Part shown: positions 5,400 to 10,653 of the stretch, one piece after another | Layout: each line of letters begins with the position of its first letter | Position numbering within the stretch: the stretch's first letter is position 1 | Origin: Phycisphaerae bacterium | GTDB taxonomy: Bacteria; Planctomycetota; Phycisphaerae; JAAYCJ01 | Direction of reading: 5' to 3' | Assembly (NCBI GenBank): GCA_012514125.1 | Contig: JAAZAW010000301.1 | Coordinates: 1 to 10,653 of the forward strand | DNA: 10,653 nt | Program-made: the position numbers and the translations under genes | The notes under the pieces: model-generated | What the model saw: the letters and a program-made list of their open reading frames with translations, nothing else | Database searches by the model: none | What the model was told of the DNA's origin: nothing

Positions 5400-6737
5400 A
5401 TGCAATCTGCTACAAAATCAAACAAAAGTTTTACTAATAAACATTTAAAAATTGCAGGAAAAATTCACGACGGCGCCAATTTATCAAACTGGCGTGACTG
5501 GCAATGGCAGATCAAACACGCGATACGCGATATCGATGTTGTCGAACGATTGCTGGGCATCGAGTTTTCCGATGAAAAGCGTGAGTTTTTAAGGAAAACG
5601 CTGGACAAATTTCCGATGTCCATTACTCCCTATTATCTTTCGTTAATTGATCCAAACGATTACGAGAACGATCCTATTTTTCTTCAGGCGATTCCATCTC
5701 CGAGCGAGTTGCAAATTTCACGTCATGATATGGCGGATCCGTTGGCGGAAGACAAAGACAGTACCGTGCCGGGGATTACTCATCGTTATCCGGATCGGGT
5801 GCTTTTTTATATCAGTCATGTGTGTTCGATGTATTGTCGTCACTGCACTCGCAAGCGCAAGGTCGGCGATGTGGATCTTTATCCCAGCAAAGAAGATTTG
5901 CTGGCTGGAATCGAGTATATTCGTGAACATACGGAAATTCGGGATGTGCTTCTTTCGGGCGGCGATCCGTTCATGCTCAGTGATGAACGGCTGGACTGGA
6001 TCCTTTCCTTGCTGCGAGAGATTCCGCATGTGGAAATTCTTCGTATTGGTACTCGCATACCGGTGGTTTTGCCGTATCGAGTCACCGACACTCTTGTCAA
6101 TATTTTGAAAAAGTATCATCCGCTATGGATCAATACACACTTTAATCATCCTCGGGAACTGACGGCTTCTTCGAGTATGGCGTTGGCGAAACTGGCCGAT
6201 GCGGGTATTCCGTTGGGAAATCAGTCGGTTTTGCTGGCGGGGGTGAACGATTGTCCTCGCATCATGCGCCGGCTGGTACACAAACTGGTGTTGAATCGAG
6301 TCCGTCCTTATTATCTTTACCAGTGCGATCTTTCGGAAGGTTTGACTCATTTTCGAACGCCGGTGGGTAAGGGGATTGAAATCATGGAAAGTCTTATCGG
6401 TCATACCAGCGGATTTGCCGTTCCGACATATGTTATCGACGCGCCCGGCGGAGGGGGTAAGATTCCTGTTATGCCGCAATATCTGATCAGTTGGTCGGCC
6501 AACAAAGTGGTTCTTCGGAATTATGAAGGTGTGATTACCACCTACAGGGAACCTGACAGTTATGAGCCGAATTTTTGCGATCGGGATTGCGACAAGTGCA
6601 ATCTGACCCTCAAGCTGAATCCGGCGGAAGAATCCAAGGCGATTGGTATTGAAAAACTTCTTGCCGATTATGACAAAACGATTTCTCTGGTTCCCCACGA
6701 CAACGAACGGCTGAAACGAAGGAACGGTGATGACTAG
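5400..6737 (+). CDS. kamA: Lysine 2,3-aminomutase
   Basis: A 445-residue radical SAM/PLP enzyme (also called AblA) that converts L-alpha-lysine to L-beta-lysine. The [4Fe-4S] motif is CSMYCRHC, with Cys142, Cys146 and Cys149. The PLP lysine is Lys354 in DAPGGGGKIP. Asp310 (YQCDLSEG) and Asp347 (VIDAPG) match the lysine-binding aspartates of the Clostridium SB4 enzyme. Cys285 plus Cys393, Cys397 and Cys400 (CDRDCDKC) match the structural zinc site. Every key residue is present, so the enzyme should be active. Length is slightly above the clostridial enzyme (about 416), mostly through the N-terminus. The ATG at 5400 was chosen for its GGAGG 7 nt upstream; an earlier in-frame start near 5307 lacks homology. 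It is the first gene of the operon and overlaps the transporter gene by 8 nt. Pairing with ablB points to osmolyte synthesis rather than lysine fermentation. Confidence 0.96.
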   Translation: MQSATKSNKSFTNKHLKIAGKIHDGANLSNWRDWQWQIKHAIRDIDVVERLLGIEFSDEKREFLRKTLDKFPMSITPYYLSLIDPNDYENDPIFLQAIPSPSELQISRHDMADPLAEDKDSTVPGITHRYPDRVLFYISHVCSMYCRHCTRKRKVGDVDLYPSKEDLLAGIEYIREHTEIRDVLLSGGDPFMLSDERLDWILSLLREIPHVEILRIGTRIPVVLPYRVTDTLVNILKKYHPLWINTHFNHPRELTASSSMALAKLADAGIPLGNQSVLLAGVNDCPRIMRRLVHKLVLNRVRPYYLYQCDLSEGLTHFRTPVGKGIEIMESLIGHTSGFAVPTYVIDAPGGGGKIPVMPQYLISWSANKVVLRNYEGVITTYREPDSYEPNFCDRDCDKCNLTLKLNPAEESKAIGIEKLLADYDKTISLVPHDNERLKRRNGDD

Positions 6738-8202
6738 ATCGATCAATCCATCAAGTTTGACATTGGGAAAGAGAAAAATGAAAGATCGTATTTTATGGTT
6801 GATGGTGGGTGTACTGGTGTTTTTCTGGGTTGGGGCGGCGGGCGCGGGGAGCGATTCCGACACATTTACCGTCGCGTTGACGGGTAAATATCCGCCTTTC
6901 AGTTTTGAGCCCGGCGGAAAACTCGCAGGCTTCGATGTCGATGTCTCGCGAAGTGTCGGCAGACATCTTGGACGTAGTGTTGTTATTGTCAAGACGGAAT
7001 GGGACGGTATTCTGGCGGGATTACTTGCGGGAAAATATGACGCTATTATCGGGTCGATGGCCATCACACCGGAGCGTCAGAAGGCGGTAAATTTTTCTTC
7101 GCCCTATTATATTTCCGGCGCCCAGCTTTTCATTCATAAAGACAATCAGGACAACATCAGGAATATTGAAGATTGTGAGAATAAAAGAATCGGTGTTGTT
7201 CTGGGCGAGACGTATGAACACTATCTTACACAGCATTATCCGGGTATCGACGTTCGGACTTATAAATCCACGTTCGACATATTTGAGGACCTTAAAAATG
7301 GCAGGTTGGCCGGCTTTGTCAGCGACAAGCTTATCGGCAGTTGGCAGATCAAAAATGGAAACATGCCTTTTCGCCCTGCCGGTGATCTTCTCTATGAAGA
7401 AAACATCGGGATTCCGGTCAAAAAAGATCGGCCTGAACTGCTTGAACAGATCAATACCGCTTTGGCTCGGATGCGGGAGTCGGGTGAACTGGATCGTCTT
7501 TTTGATCAATGGTTCGGCATCAAGCAACAGGCCTTGAACAATTCCGGTTTGACGACATCGATCATCGCAGGCAAGCTTATCAAAGGATTTACCATCACCC
7601 TCGGTGTCGCGGGGATGTCTCTGGTTATGGGGTTTTTTCTGGCGATTCCTTCCGGTGTTATTTTGAATCGGCAAAAAGGAATCACCTGCGTCATTCTTCG
7701 CGGGATTGTGGATTTCATTCGAGGCACTCCCGTTCTGATTCAGCTTTTTTTCATTTATTTTGGCGGTCCGCAAATTGGTCTGACGATGAGTCCGATCACT
7801 GCGGCGGTTGTTACATTATCCATTAATGCGACGGCGTATCTTTCGGAAGTCATTCGCGCCGGTTTGATGAGCGTCGATCCGGGACAGAAACTTGCCGGCC
7901 GATCGCTTGGGTTGACGAAATTTCAGGTTTTTCGTCTAATCATCTGGCCCCAGGCGTTTCGGATCGCTCTTCCGCCATTGATCAACTCCGTTATCGCCCT
8001 GATGAAAGATACCGCGTTGATCTCAATCATTTCCGTCGGTGAGGTTATTCGCGAAACACAATCCATCATCAGTGTTACATTCAATCCGACTAAATATTAC
8101 TTTATCACGGCGGTGATGTTTTTCATCGTGACGTTTCCGTTGATGAAACTAGCGGGACAGGTCGAACTGCGTCTGCGTCAGAAAGGATTTACCCATGATT
8201 AA
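6730..8202 (+). CDS. Amino acid ABC transporter, fused substrate-binding protein and permease
   Basis: A 490-residue fusion. A signal/anchor segment at about 20-40 is followed by a periplasmic solute-binding domain (SBP_bac_3 type, about 45-265) and a HisM/GlnP-type permease domain (about 280-485). In the binding domain, Arg116 in ITPERQ and Asp199 in GFVSDK occupy the places that hold the alpha-carboxylate and alpha-amino group in HisJ/LAO-type proteins, which suggests an alpha-amino acid ligand. The permease has RGTPVLIQLFF (331-341) and the EAA loop EVIRAGLMSVDPGQKLAGRS (373-392) that contacts the ATPase. Two fused chains would dimerise. The ATG at 6730 has AAGGA 6 nt upstream and gives the same 8-nt overlap as the next two junctions; an ATG at 6778 (MKDRILWLM) would start directly at the signal peptide. 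Lysine is the likely cargo from context, but the specificity is not proven. Confidence 0.92.
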   Translation: MTRSINPSSLTLGKRKMKDRILWLMVGVLVFFWVGAAGAGSDSDTFTVALTGKYPPFSFEPGGKLAGFDVDVSRSVGRHLGRSVVIVKTEWDGILAGLLAGKYDAIIGSMAITPERQKAVNFSSPYYISGAQLFIHKDNQDNIRNIEDCENKRIGVVLGETYEHYLTQHYPGIDVRTYKSTFDIFEDLKNGRLAGFVSDKLIGSWQIKNGNMPFRPAGDLLYEENIGIPVKKDRPELLEQINTALARMRESGELDRLFDQWFGIKQQALNNSGLTTSIIAGKLIKGFTITLGVAGMSLVMGFFLAIPSGVILNRQKGITCVILRGIVDFIRGTPVLIQLFFIYFGGPQIGLTMSPITAAVVTLSINATAYLSEVIRAGLMSVDPGQKLAGRSLGLTKFQVFRLIIWPQAFRIALPPLINSVIALMKDTALISIISVGEVIRETQSIISVTFNPTKYYFITAVMFFIVTFPLMKLAGQVELRLRQKGFTHD

Positions 8203-8926
8203 AGTAAAAAATATTTCCTATCAATATACCGGAGCTGAAACTCCGGCGATTGAAAGTATCAGCGCCGAGTTTCCACGCGGAACGATTTCCGCCATTCTCG
8301 GCGAGAGCGGTTCGGGCAAAACGACCATGTTGATGTGTCTGGGTCGATTTATCAAACCCCAGAAAGGGACGATCGAACTTGGTGATGACGATCTTTATGC
8401 ACTGCCTGAACTCGAATTTCGGAAACGTCTGGGAATTGTTTTTCAGAAGCTTTATCTTTTCCCGCATCTGACGGTTCTGGAAAACCTGAAACTTGCAGCC
8501 GTCCACGCTTTGGGGCAATCGCGTCATCAGGCCCAGGAAGAAGGGAGGGCGATGCTCGATCATCTTTCCATTTCGGATATTGTGAACAATTATCCGAATC
8601 AAATCAGCGGTGGTCAGGCTCAACGAGTCGCCATCGCACGGGCCTTGCTGCTCAAACCCGATTATGTTTTACTCGATGAACCGACCAGTGCGCTCGACGC
8701 GAACACCACACATGAATTCGGTCAATGGCTTTGCAGTTTGAAAGATGAAACCAATTTTATTGTCGTCACGCACGATACTCTGTTCGCCAAGGAAGTCGCG
8801 TCACTGGGCTTTTATCTTTCGAATGGAAAAATGCTCGACAGCGGGAACATTGATAAAATTATCCACAATGTCCACCAGGGACAGGTAACGGACAAAAATA
8901 GTTCCAAGGGAAAAGTTTATGCCTGA
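8195..8926 (+). CDS. Amino acid ABC transporter ATP-binding protein
   Basis: A 243-residue ABC ATPase of the GlnQ/HisP type that would power the fused binding protein/permease encoded just upstream. It shows Walker A GESGSGKT (36-43), the Q-loop glutamine in VFQK (Gln84), an ISGGQ signature (137-141), Walker B YVLLDEP (157-163) with D-loop SALD, and the switch histidine in VVTHD (His193). All catalytic motifs are intact. The ATG at 8195 overlaps the permease stop by 8 nt, with AAAGGA 7 nt upstream. The last 20 residues are polar and variable. It is cytoplasmic and acts at the membrane. Confidence 0.95.
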   Translation: MIKVKNISYQYTGAETPAIESISAEFPRGTISAILGESGSGKTTMLMCLGRFIKPQKGTIELGDDDLYALPELEFRKRLGIVFQKLYLFPHLTVLENLKLAAVHALGQSRHQAQEEGRAMLDHLSISDIVNNYPNQISGGQAQRVAIARALLLKPDYVLLDEPTSALDANTTHEFGQWLCSLKDETNFIVVTHDTLFAKEVASLGFYLSNGKMLDSGNIDKIIHNVHQGQVTDKNSSKGKVYA

Positions 8927-9752
8927 TATCATCGAACAGTTTCAAAATTCTGTCATTCAGCATGGCGGGGACAATGATCGGGTTTATGTGATGAATCTCG
9001 ATCGCCGTGACACATCGGCGTTGCTGGTGCATATTGAAAGACTGGTACGGCGGAACAATTATTCAAAAGTCTTCGCAAAGGTTCCAGATGATGTAAAACC
9101 CTATTTTGATCATGCGGGTTACAACGTTGAAGCTCGTGTTCCTTGTTTTTTTAATGGATCGATCGACGGCTGGTTTATGGCACGTTTTTTGAATGATTCA
9201 CGAAAAACCGATGGGCGGCAGCCGCAATGCGACGAGGTATTGAATGTCGCTCAAGGTCAAACTCCGCACCCTGAACCCGCTTTGCCGGCGAGCGATTATC
9301 ACTATCGGATTTGTCTGCCTGAAGATACTCCCGCGATGACCGAGGTGTATAAACACGTCTTTGAAACTTATCCGTTTCCGATTCATGATGCGAATTATCT
9401 TCGTCAAACAATGGCCTGCCATATTGTCTATTTCGGGATCTGGCACGGTAATAATCTCGTTGCCTTGTCTTCGGCGGAAATGGATGAAAAGTCTCAAAAT
9501 GTGGAAATGACTGATTTTGCCACGCTGTCGGAATATCGGGGCCAAAAACTCGCCTTGATTCTGCTGGCTCGAATGGAAAAGGAGATGAAACAGCGTGACA
9601 TGAAAACAGCTTACACAATCGCTCGCGCGCCGTCGTTCGGCATGAACATTACTTTCGCCAGGTTTGGATATCGCTATGCGGGCAGACTCATCAACAATAC
9701 CAATATCGCCGGCGGATTTGAATCCATGAACATCTGGTATAAATCGTTGTAG
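8919..9752 (+). CDS. ablB: Beta-lysine N6-acetyltransferase
   Basis: A 277-residue protein matching the putative beta-lysine N-acetyltransferase family (TIGR03827), which uses acetyl-CoA to make the compatible solute N-epsilon-acetyl-beta-lysine. The N-terminal part (about 1-115) is the family-specific domain, including NNYSKVFAKVP and FFNGSIDGWFMARF. The GNAT domain covers about 128-277, with the acetyl-CoA loop YRGQKLALILLARME at 206-220. The family-typical C-terminus (NITFARFGYRYAG, then NNTNIAGGFESMNIWYKSL) is complete. The ATG at 8919 overlaps the ATPase stop by 8 nt, with AGGGA 7 nt upstream. It is the last gene of the operon and ends 22 nt from the convergent kbl stop; no hairpin terminator is evident in that gap. 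Confidence 0.93.
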   Translation: MPDIIEQFQNSVIQHGGDNDRVYVMNLDRRDTSALLVHIERLVRRNNYSKVFAKVPDDVKPYFDHAGYNVEARVPCFFNGSIDGWFMARFLNDSRKTDGRQPQCDEVLNVAQGQTPHPEPALPASDYHYRICLPEDTPAMTEVYKHVFETYPFPIHDANYLRQTMACHIVYFGIWHGNNLVALSSAEMDEKSQNVEMTDFATLSEYRGQKLALILLARMEKEMKQRDMKTAYTIARAPSFGMNITFARFGYRYAGRLINNTNIAGGFESMNIWYKSL

Positions 9753-9774
9753 ACCTGCACAGTTTTTACCTATT

Positions 9775-10653
9775 TCATATTTTTATGGTTTCAAGGACAT
9801 TCAAAACCTTGTCCAAATGATTTCGAGTATGAGAGGCTGAAATCTGAATTCTTAATCGGGCTTTACCTTCGGGCACCACCGGATATCCAAAACCCGTGAT
9901 TAAAACGCCGTTATCCAGCATCGCACCGGCATAACGTATTGCCTTCTCCGTACAGCCAACCATCATCGGCATGATCGCACTGGCAGAGGGCAGCACCTGG
10001 AACCCTGCGTTGGTCAGCCCTTTCTTTAAATAATTCACATTTTCCTGAATATACGAGACGCGTTGGGGTTCCCGTTCCAGGATTTTCAACGCAGCCAGTG
10101 CCCCACCCGCAACGACCGGCGGCAGCGAATTACTGAAAAGCTGAGGCCTCGACCTCTGACGCATCCATTCAATGATGGGTTTGCAGGACGCGATAAAACC
10201 TCCGGCAGCTCCGCCCAAGGCTTTTCCGAGAGTTCCGGTCACGATATCGACTTTCACATGAAAATATTCCGGAGTTCCCCGCCCCGTTCGTCCCACCACG
10301 CCATGTGCATGGGAATCGTCAACGGCAACAAGGGCATCGAATCGGCGGGCCAACTCAACAATGGCCGGCAAATTCGCCAAATCGCCTTCCATACTGAAGA
10401 CTCCATCGGTAATAATCAGACGTCTTCGAAAATTCGACGCTTCCCTGAGTTTACTTTCCAGATCGTTCATGTCCGAATGCCGATAGACGAGTCGCTGGAC
10501 TTTGCTGCCACATAACCGGCAGGCATCGATGATGCTCGCGTGGTTGAGTTCATCGCTGATAACGACATCACCTTTTTCGAGCAGTGTTGAAACCAGGGCT
10601 TCATTCGCGTTCCAGCACGAGACATAAGTCGTGGCTGATTCCATACCTAAAAA
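9775..10653 (-). CDS. kbl: 2-amino-3-ketobutyrate CoA ligase, partial (N-terminus outside window)
   Basis: A PLP-dependent alpha-oxoamine synthase that cleaves 2-amino-3-ketobutyrate with CoA to glycine and acetyl-CoA, the second step of threonine degradation after threonine dehydrogenase. The frame stays open to 10653, where FLG precedes the ATG at 10644, so that ATG is internal; roughly the first 100 residues are missing by comparison with full-length Kbl. Visible motifs are ELNHASIIDACRLC, the PLP aspartate in VAVDDSHAHGVVG, the PLP lysine in VTGTLGKALGG (Lys codon at 10222-10224), RQRSRPQLFSNSLPP and the C-terminal GFGYPVVPEGKARLRIQIS. The last motif and the SRPQLFSNS segment favour Kbl over the related BioF and HemA. 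It is transcribed towards ablB and ends in TGA. No functional link to the osmolyte operon is evident. Confidence 0.92.
   Translation of the reverse strand, partial: FLGMESATTYVSCWNANEALVSTLLEKGDVVISDELNHASIIDACRLCGSKVQRLVYRHSDMNDLESKLREASNFRRRLIITDGVFSMEGDLANLPAIVELARRFDALVAVDDSHAHGVVGRTGRGTPEYFHVKVDIVTGTLGKALGGAAGGFIASCKPIIEWMRQRSRPQLFSNSLPPVVAGGALAALKILEREPQRVSYIQENVNYLKKGLTNAGFQVLPSASAIMPMMVGCTEKAIRYAGAMLDNGVLITGFGYPVVPEGKARLRIQISASHTRNHLDKVLNVLETIKI

Noticed and set aside
6123..7067. A 314-codon minus-strand open frame
   Set aside because: It lies opposite kamA and the binding-protein gene, both of which have strong family motifs; its own translation is basic, low in coherence and has no recognisable domain.
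7021..7773. A 250-codon minus-strand open frame
   Set aside because: It is the antisense shadow of the fused transporter gene, with no motif or ribosome binding site to support it.
9753..9774. Bidirectional terminator between ablB and kbl
   Set aside because: The 22-nt gap has a short T run but no stem; the GGACA/TGTCC pair nearby lies inside the kbl coding end and has no T tract in the right place.

Overview
The window looks like a piece of a Planctomycetota/PVC-group chromosome, perhaps a Phycisphaerae-like, anaerobic or salt-adapted member. The reasons are a member of the Planctomycetes/Verrucomicrobia-restricted Minf_1886 family (TIGR04138), a tmk-holB-PSP1 housekeeping cluster, and an N-epsilon-acetyl-beta-lysine (osmolyte) operon. 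The lineage is inferred from gene content; no rRNA is present. All genes read in the standard code, with TGG for Trp and all three stop codons in use.

Left half (1-4898, minus strand): one tightly packed co-directional run, read from right to left. It holds tmk (thymidylate kinase), holB (DNA polymerase III delta', interrupted by an in-frame TGA), a PSP1/RicT-like cysteine-rich protein, a Minf_1886 family protein, a full-length AI-2E-family permease, a 41-residue single-span membrane protein, and the start of a second AI-2E-like ORF that leaves the window. Overlaps or short gaps suggest one transcript.

Centre (4899-5399): an AT-rich divergent intergenic region of about 500 bases. It holds a near-consensus sigma-70 promoter firing rightwards (TTGACT-17-TATAAT), two adjacent perfect palindromes, an AT-rich dyad just upstream of the promoter, and a leader of about 185 nt with a small hairpin next to a strong ribosome binding site.

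Right half (5400-9752, plus strand): a four-gene operon with lysine 2,3-aminomutase (kamA/ablA), a fused substrate-binding protein/permease of the polar amino acid ABC family, its ATPase, and beta-lysine N6-acetyltransferase (ablB). All three junctions are 8-nt start/stop overlaps of the form ATGnnTRR. The likely logic is import of an amino acid (lysine is the obvious candidate), isomerisation to beta-lysine, then acetylation to the compatible solute N-epsilon-acetyl-beta-lysine.

Right edge (9775-10653, minus strand, convergent): the C-terminal three quarters of kbl, 2-amino-3-ketobutyrate CoA ligase (threonine/glycine metabolism), running off the window.

The best candidates for a second look are the transporter embedded between ablA and ablB, the stop codon inside holB, and the apparent half-size AI-2E permease preceded by a one-span microprotein.
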